A stretch of DNA of 64,000 bases, from assembly GCF_011762155.1 (NCBI RefSeq), contig NZ_JAASQL010000001.1, positions 186,001 to 250,000 on the forward strand, in the 5' to 3' direction. The DNA comes from Wenyingzhuangia heitensis. GTDB lineage: Bacteria; Bacteroidota; Bacteroidia; Flavobacteriales; Flavobacteriaceae. Position numbers and translations under genes: made by a program. The first letter of the stretch is position 1. Every line of letters starts with the position of its first letter. The notes beneath the pieces are model-generated. The model was not told the origin of the DNA, made no database searches, and saw only the letters and a program-made list of their open reading frames with translations. Shown piece after piece: positions 30,845-40,017 of this stretch.

Positions 30845-30879
30845 AAAAAGTCCTGATAAGAAATTTATCAGGACTTTTT
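30845..30879. terminator. Terminator between GH2 gene and tmRNA
   Basis: 15-base arms (30845-30859, 30865-30879) with core AGTCCTGATAA and a 5-base loop, A run before and T run after. It works for the GH2 gene on plus and for ssrA on minus. Confidence 0.9.
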
Positions 30880-30891
30880 ATTTATGGATTG

Positions 30892-31288
30892 TGGAGGTGC
30901 CGGGAATCGAACCCGGGTCCAAACAAGCAACTTCGTAGCTTTCTACATGCTTAGTTTTTATCAAATTTTCGTCAAGAAGCTAGTCAAAAACAACTTACCT
31001 CAAGCTTAACTTATTGAGTTTCGAAAACGCAGCTAAGTAATACGTTTCCTATCTAGACTTTTACGACATCTCTAAATTGCACGCGGTCTATCAGCGCTGG
31101 CATGAGATGCATAGCTTGCTCACCTTGTGAGCCTAGGCCTTATCTTACTATTAATTCAGATAATTAGGCAGCCATGGCGAAAGATTCTTCACCGTTTATT
31201 GTTGTGGAACCTCGATTTACGAGAATGAACTCCATCTCTCGGCATGCTTACTAGTCAATTGATCTCGCTGTCAAAACCAGTCACCCCC
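30892..31288 (-). ncRNA. ssrA: tmRNA (transfer-messenger RNA)
   Basis: One-piece tmRNA of about 397 nucleotides. The 5' end GGGGGTG (31288-31282) pairs with CACCTCC (30899-30893) to form the acceptor stem, leaving an A discriminator at 30892; CCA is not encoded. The T arm has the tRNA-like GGGTTCGATTCCCGG, and the 5' part reads GACTGGTTTTGACAGCGAGA. The tag reading frame at 31193-31167 encodes GEESFAMAA, followed by TAA at 31166-31164; the tag ends in the AA degradation signal. tmRNA rescues stalled ribosomes and marks the product for proteolysis. Confidence 0.96.
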
Positions 31289-31307
31289 ATAATTTCAAAG
31301 AAGTTTG

Positions 31308-31315
31308 CAAATGTA
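31308..31315 (-). promoter_or_regulatory. Candidate tmRNA -7 promoter element
   Basis: On the minus strand TACATTTG matches TAnnTTTG exactly and ends about 20 bases before the mature tmRNA 5' end, consistent with a short leader removed during processing. No -33 box sits at ideal spacing. Confidence 0.5.
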
Positions 31316-31354
31316 TATATTTATACGCTCAAAACATATACCAATATACAAATA

Positions 31355-31576
31355 ATGAACAATTTGTCAGATAAAGAATATTTAATAAAACTTGCCAATA
31401 CCAAAATGCCCTTTGGAAAGTATAAAGGCTACGATTTAATTAACCTGCCAGAGCATTATATTGTTTGGTATAGAACTAAAGGATTTCCCGCAGGGACTTT
31501 AGGCAAAATGATGGCAGAGGTATATGAATTAAAATTAAATGGATTAGAAGATCTTATTAGGCAACTTAAAAAATAA
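31355..31576 (+). CDS. DUF3820 family protein
   Basis: Small cytoplasmic protein of 73 residues. I place the start at 31355 (MNNLSDKEYLIKLANTKMPFGKYKG), because the longer frame runs back into the tmRNA gene. The motif MPFGKYKGYDLINLPEHYIVWYRTKGFPAGTLGKMM is diagnostic for DUF3820. Family function is unsettled. It is divergent from ssrA and shares a 66-base promoter region with it. A terminator follows. Confidence 0.88.
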   Translation: MNNLSDKEYLIKLANTKMPFGKYKGYDLINLPEHYIVWYRTKGFPAGTLGKMMAEVYELKLNGLEDLIRQLKK

Positions 31577-31611
31577 GTAGAGAGTACTGAATTATTTAAC
31601 AGAATAAAACA

Positions 31612-31647
31612 AAAAAGGACTAGAAAATTATTTTTCTAGTCCTTTTT
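31612..31647 (+). terminator. Terminator after DUF3820 gene
   Basis: Arms with core AAGGACTAGAAAA and TTTTCTAGTCCTT, short AT loop, T run on the plus strand. It may also act on kdsA from the other side. Confidence 0.85.
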
Positions 31648-31727
31648 AAATATAATCTCGATACAATTTTCCATTGTTACACTTCAGAAAATCATCATAA
31701 GGTCATCAAATGTAGTCGAAACACACA

Positions 31728-31750
31728 GTTCTCGACTCCGCTCGAACACC
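31728..31750. repeat. Third copy of the 23-base GC-rich repeat
   Basis: Exact reverse-complement copy of the unit at 15355-15377 (core CTCGACTCCGCTCG). It lies 1 base before the kdsA stop codon, in the intergenic space. Two isolated copies plus one inverted partner in 64 kb suggest a dispersed genomic element. Confidence 0.8.
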
Positions 31751-31751
31751 T

Positions 31752-32570
31752 CTATAAAGTATTGATCACTTTTCTAATAGCCGTTAAATCTGTCATTAAT
31801 TTTTCTAAATATTGAATATCTAACATATTGGCTCCGTCAGATTTTGCATTTGCTGGATCAAAATGTGTTTCTATAAACAAACCATCTACTCCTGCTGCAA
31901 TTCCTGCTCTTGCAATGGTTCCAATCATATCTGGTCTACCTCCTGTTACACCGCTTGTTTGGTTAGGCTGTTGTAACGAGTGCGTTACATCTAAAACCGT
32001 AGGTGCAAATTCTCTCATTTCAGGAATCCCTCTAAAATCTACAATCATATCTTGATACCCAAACATGGTTCCTCTATCAGTAATCCAAGCTTTTTCTGAA
32101 CCTGCATCTTTCACTTTTTGAACCGCGTGTTGCATAGCTCCAGGACTCATAAACTGTCCCTTTTTTAAGTTGACAACTTTACCTGTTTTTGCAGCAGCCA
32201 CCACTAAATCTGTTTGACGAACCAAAAAAGCCGGAATCTGTAATACATCTACATATTCTGCTGCTTTCTCAGCATCCGAAATTTCGTGAATGTCTGTAAC
32301 CGTAGGTACATCAAAAGTTTCGGAAACTTTGCGTAATATTTTCAAAGCTTTTTCATCACCAATCCCTGTAAAACTATCAATTCTAGATCGATTTGCTTTT
32401 TTAAAACTCCCTTTAAAAATATAAGGAATGTTTAATTTATCGGTAATAGTTACCACTTGCTCAGCAATTCTTAATGCCATATCTTCTCCTTCTATAGCAC
32501 AAGGTCCGGCTAGTAAAAAAAAGTTATCGCTGTTTGCGTGTTTAATTCTTGGGATTAGATTTAAGTCCAT
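31752..32570 (-). CDS. kdsA: 3-deoxy-D-manno-octulosonate 8-phosphate synthase
   Basis: KdsA of 272 residues, condensing phosphoenolpyruvate with arabinose 5-phosphate to make KDO-8-P for lipopolysaccharide core synthesis; cytoplasmic. Diagnostic segments are FLLAGPCAIEGEDMALRIAE, FKGSFKKANRSRIDSF, TDIHE, LQIPAFLVRQTDLV, KKGQFMSPGAMQ, TDRGTMFGYQDMIVDFRG and DVTHSLQQP, and a conserved FIETHFDP near the C-terminus. It has its own promoter, and no other kds gene is adjacent. Confidence 0.96.
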   Translation of the reverse strand: MDLNLIPRIKHANSDNFFLLAGPCAIEGEDMALRIAEQVVTITDKLNIPYIFKGSFKKANRSRIDSFTGIGDEKALKILRKVSETFDVPTVTDIHEISDAEKAAEYVDVLQIPAFLVRQTDLVVAAAKTGKVVNLKKGQFMSPGAMQHAVQKVKDAGSEKAWITDRGTMFGYQDMIVDFRGIPEMREFAPTVLDVTHSLQQPNQTSGVTGGRPDMIGTIARAGIAAGVDGLFIETHFDPANAKSDGANMLDIQYLEKLMTDLTAIRKVINTL

Positions 32571-32593
32571 CTTGTTTTTTATTTCTGTGGGTT

Positions 32594-32622
32594 CAAAGAT
32601 ACATTTTTACGAAAATCAACAA
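32594..32622 (-). promoter_or_regulatory. Candidate kdsA promoter
   Basis: On the minus strand a TTG (32622-32620) is followed after 18 bases by TATCTTTG (32601-32594), which fits the Bacteroidota TTTG-N19-TAnnTTTG layout well. It lies 24 bases upstream of the kdsA ATG. Confidence 0.6.
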
Positions 32623-32717
32623 GTAGTTCTCTATATAATTTTCGTCATTACATTCTGAAAATTACTCGAACTGACATTTTATTGTTATTCTAAAAAAGAA
32701 GCTCAAAAAACCGTTAA

Positions 32718-35700
32718 TTACTTCACTTCAATTTTAATTCCTTTACTATGACTGCTAAACTCTGGTGCATACATACTCTGTATGGTGGTAATTCCGTTGC
32801 TAAACATTCCTTTATGGCTAACTCTTAAATCGTATTCAAAAACATAAATTCCTTTGTATATTTTATCAAAAAAGAAATGTGTACTAGCATCTTTGGTACT
32901 TTGGTAATATCCTAATCTGTCTTGTCTTTTATAGCCAGATAAAACATCTACAGGCTCTAAACCAGCAGCTCTCATGTCTTTCATATGTATAAATTCCATA
33001 TCTCTGTCTGTAGACAATTCTATTCTTACCGTTAACAAATCACCTACTTTTAAGGTTGTATTTTTACCCAATTCCGTTAATAGCTTTCCTTTAGATGTAT
33101 TGGTTTTTACAAACACTTTTTTATCAATTTTTAACGGAGTAGTTGCCGATTTAATTTTGTCTAAATCCTCAAAATACTGCCAATACAATCCTCCCCAAGC
33201 AAGACCTTTGTCCTTTTTGGTTAACGTAACTGTACCCATTTCTTTATTAATTTCTGCTGGTTTCCATTGGGTTTTAAAATAACCTGTACCTGCTTCTGGC
33301 TTTACCTCTTTTAAATTATTTGCCTTTAATTCTTTTCCTCCAATAGTTATTCCTACCGATTCATCAATAGCCAACCAATCAGAACCTTGTAATAGCAAAG
33401 CATACACAGCTTCGCTAGTTGCTTTGGTGGTTTTCCACTGTTGCGTTTGTTTGTTTTTAAGCAACCACTTTTTTAAATGATCAATAGTTTTGGTTTCTTT
33501 TCCTATTTCAGAAAAAGCTTCTATTAGCAAACTTTGAGTTTCTATAGGAGATTGATACCAATACCAACTCGCTTTATTTTCTTTCCAATACATTCCCATT
33601 TCATCGGTAGTAATGCTATTTTCTTCTAGAGAACTTAACACACTATTAGCCATTTTTAAACGGTTATTTCTGTACTGAATTAAGCCAATTAACCCTTTAT
33701 TGTACAAACTTTCTTGTTTCCAATATTTTGTGGTTTGATGAAAATAATAATCCACAGCCTCTTTTAACTTTTTATTATTAATTTGCTGTATATCAAAACT
33801 ATGGATGTATAAATATTGCAACTGAACACTGTACAAATGTTTTTTATTTAAATAATCTTGAGCCAACAACACTCCTTCTTTTTCAGTTTTTGCTTTTGAT
33901 TTTATGTTTTCTGCATATACCAACAATTGTTTATAATCCTCTAACAATTCTGCATCTAAAAAAGCTTGAGCTTTGGTCATCATTTCCTCAATCTTTTTAT
34001 TTTGCATGCTTACTCCCAAATGTTTTAAATGCGCAAATCCTTGTACAATATGTTGTGTAATATATCTGTTAGGGCGATCTGATCCGCTAAACCAAGGAAA
34101 ACCTCCATTATAAAACTGCATTTCTTCTAGTTTTGCAATAGCACGCTCTAAATTGTTTTCCATTTTAGACAAATTGAACAACAAAGCAATTCTCTTTTTT
34201 TGTTCCGTTTCTGATTGTGCACTTCTTAACCAAGGAGTTTCTTGAATAATGATAGATTTTAACTCTTGATTTTTTTCCAAATTACTCACCAAAGCATCTG
34301 AATTTTCCCATTGCTCAAACACCTTTTTAATTTTAGGATTTGAATTTACAATGTGACTTGCCAATTGATTTGCATAATATCTTGCAAAAGTTTGTTCTGC
34401 ACACTCATGCGGATATTCCATTAAATAAGGCAATGCTTGTATGGCATACCATGCCGGATTAGACGTTATTTCTAACGTTAATTGATGTTGTTTTAAAGTC
34501 TGCGAAATATTTCTTTTAAGTCCTTCTAACGTAAAGGTTTTAGTCTCGCCTCCGTTTACCCACAAAGGCAAGGTTTCTGTAACCAACATTCGGTTAGACA
34601 ATACCGGGAGTACATTTTGCTCACCATCTGAATAATTATTACTAGCCGCTACTACTTTGTATTGTACTGCCGATACATTTTCTGGTATTTGCAATTCCCA
34701 AACTACTGATGTATTGCCTTGGCTTGCAATTGCAAAATCTTTTGTAGTTGGATTGTTTTGCAACAACGCATCTATATTTTTACCAGTAATCGCATCTGTT
34801 AACTCTAACTTTACTTTTCCTTGCTGTACCTCTTTACTTAAATTGGCAATTTTAGCACTAAACGTAATAGCATCACCTTCTCTTAAAAATCTTGGTGCGT
34901 TAGGCGTTACCATTAATTGCTTTTGTGTAACGGTGTTTAATCTTTCTACACCTGTATTTAACTCTTTGTCATGCGCTAACAATTGCAACTTCCACTTGGT
35001 TACATCTTCTGGCATGGTAAATTCAAAAGAAATTTCTCCGTTTTTATCCGTTTTAAGTTGCGGAAAAAAGAAGGCCGTTTCATTAAAATTGGTTCTTGCT
35101 TTTACCGCTCCTAATTGTGCTTCTAATTTTTTAGCTCCTGCTTTGGTGGTTACTACAATAACTCCATTAGCACCTCTTGTTCCATATATAGCTGTTGCTG
35201 CTACATCTTTTAATACATCAATAGCTTCAATTTCACTTGCTGCCAATCCAGGATCTTCTTCTGTAGGCACACCATCCACCACATACAAGGGTTTGTTACT
35301 AGCATCAAAAGAAGAAGTACCTCTAACTAAAATAGTATCTTCAACCTTCTCAAATTTTTCAGGTGATGGTGGAGACATCACCGAAACAGCCCCTGTCATC
35401 TCTTTCTTTTTTTGTGCTCCATAACCTACAACAACTACCTCTTCTAGATCTGTATTACTTTCTTGTAGATTTATAATATAATGATTGTAGTCTTTATTTA
35501 TTTTTAAAGTCGCTTTTTTATACCCTAAATAATGTAGGTTCAATACATCATTATCCTTAGCTTTTAGCTTTGCTTCTCCCTCAAAATTTGTAAGGGTTGA
35601 TTTAGAAATTGAAGATCCTGAAACTGTAACTCCAACTATAGGCTGATAATTAGCATCTATAATGGTTAGTTTTATTTGGTCTTTTGCCAAAGTAGCATCG

Positions 35701-38700
35701 TGTAATTTATTGATGTTATTCAGTTCAAAAACTTTATATCTTATAGAACTAAGGTAATTTCTATGTACATAAGTATTGTTGGTAAAACTAAATCCAAACC
35801 AATTAAACTCATCTACATATAACCTATTCCTATGATACAGCCCTCTGTGACCAGACTGACTAACAGACAAGGTATGTGTGTGAAAATTAGCATATGAATT
35901 GATAGAATTACTAGTTCTATATGTAGACAATTGTATGGGATTAAAACTCCAACTATGAGGTTTAAACTGATCCAAAGAAACATCGTACATAGAAGCCAAC
36001 ACCTCTGCAGTTGCATTTTCTTTTTCTGTCCCTTTTATTTTAAAACTCCATTTTTGCGTAGCTCCTGGCTGTAGTAAATCTCTAAACGTGCGTGTTTCTA
36101 TATGCAAGCCTCTTGGTTTGTGAGGAACCGTTACGTTTAAAACACCACTGTCTAACACATTGTAATTTACCCTGTGCCATTTAATTGCAAAACCACCTCT
36201 GTCTTTTTCGGTTACGGGAATTTTAATCTTTTTTATTTGATTGTTTAATTCAATTTGATGAATGGCAATTGTTTTATGATCTTTTTCTACCTCCACAAAA
36301 ACGGTGATGTTTTTTGCTGATGAACCTACAGAAAGTACTACTTTATCTTTAGGTTGATACACATCTTTATCTAAAGAAATTTGAAACAGTTGGTTGTCTG
36401 CTACTTTTTTAGCTTTAGGATTGTAAAAGGTAACTCTCTGTTCATCTTTTACCAATTGTCCCCATTTGTCTTTAGATTCTGCAACAACAATGTATTGTCC
36501 TAATTCCCAATTTTTTGTTTTTCCTAAACTGATTTCTGGTTCTTTTTCCGTATCAAAATCTTTAGAAAACACCAATACTCCTTTTTCCCACTTGTTAGGA
36601 TCTTGATCTTCTTCTTTATAACTTTCAAAAGGAAATAATTTGGCATATTCTTCTTTAGAAAAAGTTTGAATATCTGGCTTTGACCAAGGTCTTTTTCTAT
36701 ATACTGTTTGTGGTGCTATTAACTTGTAAATTTTAAGGGTTCCTTGTGTGGCAACAAATTGTCCGTTTAAATTTTCGCTGTCTATTTTTATCTCATTTTC
36801 ATCACAAACATCCATGTTATTTTTAACAGACAATTCTAAATTTAAGGTATGATATCCTACAGCAACTTCGGTTTCTGTACTTCTAGTTTCTCCATTAATA
36901 TCCGTAACATCCGCATAAACGGTATAGTAAAACGTAGGCTGATTTTTGGGATCTAAACTCACATCAGGAAATGCTTTAAACACAATATTATAATTCCCGT
37001 TGGCATCGGTTGTGGTGGTTCCGTGCTCAATTTCTGTTGGAGCTTTTGGAGTACCCCACCAGTACCACCTAGGGAACTTGGCTTTTCTAACCACTCTATA
37101 CTCCACTTTTGCATTTGTAATTTTACTGCCAGACAAAGCAGTAGCTTCTCCTTTTACCGTAATAGAATCGTTTACTTTGTAGGTTTCTTTTACAGGCTTA
37201 AAAGAGGTTTCAAACTTAGGTCTTTTGTATTCTTCTACAGAAATTTTGGTAGCTACATAACTTGTGCTCTGTCCATTTCTAAAAACTTTAAAACTGTATT
37301 GTCCATTTAATCCGCTAATAGGCAAATTAAAAGTAGAGGCTACAGAACCAAATTCATTTAAATCTAAACTTACTCTTTGTACTTCTTGATTGTTGACATC
37401 ATACAAAGCAACCTCTACCGTTTCGTCTGTTAGAATTTCTGTGTTTTCTCCTTTCTTTTTTAAAACAATGGCTTTAAAATATACTTTTTGTCCCGGTCTG
37501 TAAATACTTCTATCCGTAAACACAAACGGTTTGTAGTAAATTTCTGTGCTAGGATTGTAGTTATTACGGCTGTACATATAAATATTACCAAAGTAAGCCG
37601 TATCTGTTTCTGTGGTTACTTTGGCTGTTACGTTTCTGTAATAATGATTGTTTTTAAATTCAAACATCCCGTTTTTATCAGTGGTAAAATCTTTGTTTAT
37701 TTTATAATAGTTTCTACGCTTATAATCTTCATTTTCTAAATGAACTTTTGCATTGTTGTAGGCACTACCGTTTTGTCTGTTTAGCACCTGAAAAACATGA
37801 TTTTCTTTTTTTAAGAACGTTATATTGGTTTTCTGAAAATAGCTATACCTATTATTTTTTTGATTTTTATTGTATTTCCCTACCAAAAGATACTGTCCTT
37901 GTGGAACGTTTGGTACTAATACTTCTGTACTGTGTTTTTGGTAATCTTTTTGATTTGATAAAACTGATGTCCACTCTTTAAAAACCGTTAAAGTGTTGAT
38001 TAGAGAATCTCTTTTTCTGTATACTTTTGCATTTTTTAAGTACTCATATTCTTTTGCATTCAACTTGTAAATGGTTCCATAAAATGCATTTACATTTCTA
38101 TAAGAAATTAATGCTTTTGTTTGTTGATTCACAGATACATATTCCTCTATTTTACAAGACACCTCTTTGTATTTGATAGAATTTATCAATGCTTTGTACT
38201 TGCTAGACAAAGAATGTTCTGGGTATTTTTGTAATAATTCCTCACAAATCTCTAGTGCTTTTAAAAAATCGTATTGATGTTTTTGGTTTGATGAATTATA
38301 GGTTTCTGCAAAATCATAGTACGTTTTTGCTATTTCAAAATCTATAAAAGCTCTTGCTACCGAAGATTTGTGTTTTTGTTGAATCTCTTTCAAAAAAGCC
38401 AATTTTAGCTGATCAAAATCGGCAATAGTTGTATTGTCTTTTATGTAATCAACCGCTAGTAATAAGGTTTTAAAATACTCTTGTTGATTTCTTTTTTTAT
38501 GAAACTGAATCAGTTCTTGATACAGTTGTAAAGACTTATATTTAGTAGACAAACTATCTGTAGTTCTAAAAGGATAGGTTTCTATTTGCGTTAGATATTC
38601 CTTTTTATCAACCACAAAAGGTTCTTTGGGTTGGGTAATACTACTTTCATTTTCTCTGTAAAAATCTAATGCATTGTAAGCTACAAAATCAAAAAGAGTA

Positions 38701-39263
38701 ACTGTTTCTGTTCCACTTCCATCATTCACTTTTATCAGCTCTTTGTAAGTAGAATAATTTGCTTTTTTTAAATGTTCTTTGTCTTGTAAAGATTCCTTAA
38801 AATGATGGTGTATTTGAGCATACAAGGTTTTAATATCCCACGTTCTAAAATCGTTATTTGCCTTTTTGGCCGTTTCTGTTCTGTTGTAAATTCTCCATCT
38901 ATGTTGTTTAAAATAATCCCAATACATATGAGCCAACATACTATGTAAAAGTGCTTTTTCAGTTTTGTCTTTGGTTCTTTTTATTTCTGATTTAAAATTA
39001 GTCACAATGCTTAATTGAGCATTTTCTTCTAGCGTAAGCGCAAATTTACTTTGATACAGTAAACTTTTAATTTTCTGTACTTTGTTCGCTTCATTTACTG
39101 CTATCTCATAAATTTTATCTACTTTTTTCAAGGCCGATTTTGGCAATAAATTCAACTCATCTTCATAAACCTTAAGCCACAAATCATCGTATTTACCGGG
39201 TGATTTTTGGGCATATATAAAACAAGTAAATAACAACAGAACAAGCAGAAGACTCTTTTTCAT
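32718..39263 (-). CDS. Giant alpha-2-macroglobulin-like protein with embedded TonB-plug domain
   Basis: Exported protein of 2181 residues. I place the start at 39263 (MKKSLLLVLLLFTCFIYAQ, signal peptide). The order is: alpha-helical N-terminal region (to about 470); macroglobulin domains including MG2 near 580 (FVFTDRSIYRPGQKVYFKAIV); an inserted carboxypeptidase-regulatory domain at about 1195-1255; a SusC-type plug at about 1275-1385 (VVVGYGAQKKKEMTGAVSV ... PLYVVDGVP ... AIYGTRGANGVIVVTTKAG); the A2M domain (FFFPQLKTDKNGEISFEFTMP, about 1390); a thioester-type CAEQ at about Cys1621; then the helical thioester and receptor-like domains. Bacterial A2Ms trap proteases. The plug without a barrel is unusual. 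It is monocistronic and probably periplasmic or outer-membrane associated. Confidence 0.9.
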   Translation of the reverse strand: MKKSLLLVLLLFTCFIYAQKSPGKYDDLWLKVYEDELNLLPKSALKKVDKIYEIAVNEANKVQKIKSLLYQSKFALTLEENAQLSIVTNFKSEIKRTKDKTEKALLHSMLAHMYWDYFKQHRWRIYNRTETAKKANNDFRTWDIKTLYAQIHHHFKESLQDKEHLKKANYSTYKELIKVNDGSGTETVTLFDFVAYNALDFYRENESSITQPKEPFVVDKKEYLTQIETYPFRTTDSLSTKYKSLQLYQELIQFHKKRNQQEYFKTLLLAVDYIKDNTTIADFDQLKLAFLKEIQQKHKSSVARAFIDFEIAKTYYDFAETYNSSNQKHQYDFLKALEICEELLQKYPEHSLSSKYKALINSIKYKEVSCKIEEYVSVNQQTKALISYRNVNAFYGTIYKLNAKEYEYLKNAKVYRKRDSLINTLTVFKEWTSVLSNQKDYQKHSTEVLVPNVPQGQYLLVGKYNKNQKNNRYSYFQKTNITFLKKENHVFQVLNRQNGSAYNNAKVHLENEDYKRRNYYKINKDFTTDKNGMFEFKNNHYYRNVTAKVTTETDTAYFGNIYMYSRNNYNPSTEIYYKPFVFTDRSIYRPGQKVYFKAIVLKKKGENTEILTDETVEVALYDVNNQEVQRVSLDLNEFGSVASTFNLPISGLNGQYSFKVFRNGQSTSYVATKISVEEYKRPKFETSFKPVKETYKVNDSITVKGEATALSGSKITNAKVEYRVVRKAKFPRWYWWGTPKAPTEIEHGTTTTDANGNYNIVFKAFPDVSLDPKNQPTFYYTVYADVTDINGETRSTETEVAVGYHTLNLELSVKNNMDVCDENEIKIDSENLNGQFVATQGTLKIYKLIAPQTVYRKRPWSKPDIQTFSKEEYAKLFPFESYKEEDQDPNKWEKGVLVFSKDFDTEKEPEISLGKTKNWELGQYIVVAESKDKWGQLVKDEQRVTFYNPKAKKVADNQLFQISLDKDVYQPKDKVVLSVGSSAKNITVFVEVEKDHKTIAIHQIELNNQIKKIKIPVTEKDRGGFAIKWHRVNYNVLDSGVLNVTVPHKPRGLHIETRTFRDLLQPGATQKWSFKIKGTEKENATAEVLASMYDVSLDQFKPHSWSFNPIQLSTYRTSNSINSYANFHTHTLSVSQSGHRGLYHRNRLYVDEFNWFGFSFTNNTYVHRNYLSSIRYKVFELNNINKLHDATLAKDQIKLTIIDANYQPIVGVTVSGSSISKSTLTNFEGEAKLKAKDNDVLNLHYLGYKKATLKINKDYNHYIINLQESNTDLEEVVVVGYGAQKKKEMTGAVSVMSPPSPEKFEKVEDTILVRGTSSFDASNKPLYVVDGVPTEEDPGLAASEIEAIDVLKDVAATAIYGTRGANGVIVVTTKAGAKKLEAQLGAVKARTNFNETAFFFPQLKTDKNGEISFEFTMPEDVTKWKLQLLAHDKELNTGVERLNTVTQKQLMVTPNAPRFLREGDAITFSAKIANLSKEVQQGKVKLELTDAITGKNIDALLQNNPTTKDFAIASQGNTSVVWELQIPENVSAVQYKVVAASNNYSDGEQNVLPVLSNRMLVTETLPLWVNGGETKTFTLEGLKRNISQTLKQHQLTLEITSNPAWYAIQALPYLMEYPHECAEQTFARYYANQLASHIVNSNPKIKKVFEQWENSDALVSNLEKNQELKSIIIQETPWLRSAQSETEQKKRIALLFNLSKMENNLERAIAKLEEMQFYNGGFPWFSGSDRPNRYITQHIVQGFAHLKHLGVSMQNKKIEEMMTKAQAFLDAELLEDYKQLLVYAENIKSKAKTEKEGVLLAQDYLNKKHLYSVQLQYLYIHSFDIQQINNKKLKEAVDYYFHQTTKYWKQESLYNKGLIGLIQYRNNRLKMANSVLSSLEENSITTDEMGMYWKENKASWYWYQSPIETQSLLIEAFSEIGKETKTIDHLKKWLLKNKQTQQWKTTKATSEAVYALLLQGSDWLAIDESVGITIGGKELKANNLKEVKPEAGTGYFKTQWKPAEINKEMGTVTLTKKDKGLAWGGLYWQYFEDLDKIKSATTPLKIDKKVFVKTNTSKGKLLTELGKNTTLKVGDLLTVRIELSTDRDMEFIHMKDMRAAGLEPVDVLSGYKRQDRLGYYQSTKDASTHFFFDKIYKGIYVFEYDLRVSHKGMFSNGITTIQSMYAPEFSSHSKGIKIEVK

Positions 39264-39351
39264 AACAGCAGTTTTTTTGAACAAATTAACAATTTATAAA
39301 CTCTATTAAAGTTTTATAGCAATAAGAATACCGATTTTTTATCACACAAAA

Positions 39352-39380
39352 AAAGCCCCTGCTACAAACAGAGGCTTTTC
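39352..39380 (-). terminator. Terminator of small beta-barrel gene
   Basis: Read on minus: AAAAGCCTCTG - loop - CAGGGGCTTTT, one mismatch in the stem, followed by a T run. Confidence 0.8.
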
Positions 39381-39398
39381 CTATTTTTAAATTCTAAT

Positions 39399-39884
39399 CT
39401 AAAATTTATAACGAACACCTAAAGCCACCTCTAAAGACAAGTCGCTATCTCCGTTAATAATTCCAATTTCTGGTCTAGTATCTAAAGACAATTGTAATGG
39501 GAACTCAAAATTGTATTCAATCCCAACATTTCCTGCTGCATTTACAAAAGTTTCACTGTCTTTTTGTCCCATAAAATCAACCTGAACAGTTCCTAAAGCA
39601 GCCCCTGCTCCATAAAACCAATTAAAACCATCAGCCAAAGCACTTAAATCTTTAACCCATTGGTAAGTTCCAGATAATTTGTAGGCATCAACATAGTCTT
39701 CACTTCTCAACCCTAAATCTAACTGTAATCTTGTTGCCTCAGACAAGGCTCTTTGGTAAGAAATTTCGTACCCTAAACCATCATTGTCTCCTAAACGCAA
39801 ACCAATTGCATTCTTAGACAAATCTTGTGCTTGCGATGCCAAACCCGCTAACAGCAATCCTGCTGTAAAAATTAATTTTTTCAT
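39399..39884 (-). CDS. Small outer-membrane beta-barrel protein
   Basis: Protein of 161 residues. I place the start at 39884 (MKKLIFTAGLLLAGLASQAQ, signal peptide); an upstream ATG gives a non-signal leader. The mature part alternates hydrophobic and polar residues in about eight strands (AIGLRLGDNDGLGYEISYQRAL, TRLQLDLGLRS, YKLSGTYQWV, FNWFYGAGAALG, AGNVGIEYNF, QLSLDTRPEIGI) and ends in VALGVRYKF with the C-terminal Phe of barrel proteins. It is of the OmpA/OmpW-like eight-strand type without a peptidoglycan domain. Role unknown. Confidence 0.8.
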   Translation of the reverse strand: MKKLIFTAGLLLAGLASQAQDLSKNAIGLRLGDNDGLGYEISYQRALSEATRLQLDLGLRSEDYVDAYKLSGTYQWVKDLSALADGFNWFYGAGAALGTVQVDFMGQKDSETFVNAAGNVGIEYNFEFPLQLSLDTRPEIGIINGDSDLSLEVALGVRYKF

Positions 39885-40017
39885 AATACTGTTTGTTTTA
39901 AAACTCCCTGCAAACATAAACTTTTTACTAAAACTAACACAGGTTATTTTTTTTGATTTAAAATCATCTTTTAATTCATCTTAATTCCATTACTTTTACA
40001 TTAAAATCACCTTATAG

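Noticed and set aside
32641-32717. Possible repeat remnant upstream of the macroglobulin stop
   Set aside because: Weak likeness to the spacer after recA (ATTCTGAA) only; too short to claim.
34657-35424. 255-codon open frame on the plus strand opposite the macroglobulin gene
   Set aside because: It lies wholly antisense to a well-supported coding region, has Cys/Ser-rich composition typical of complementary-strand reading, and no family resemblance or promoter.
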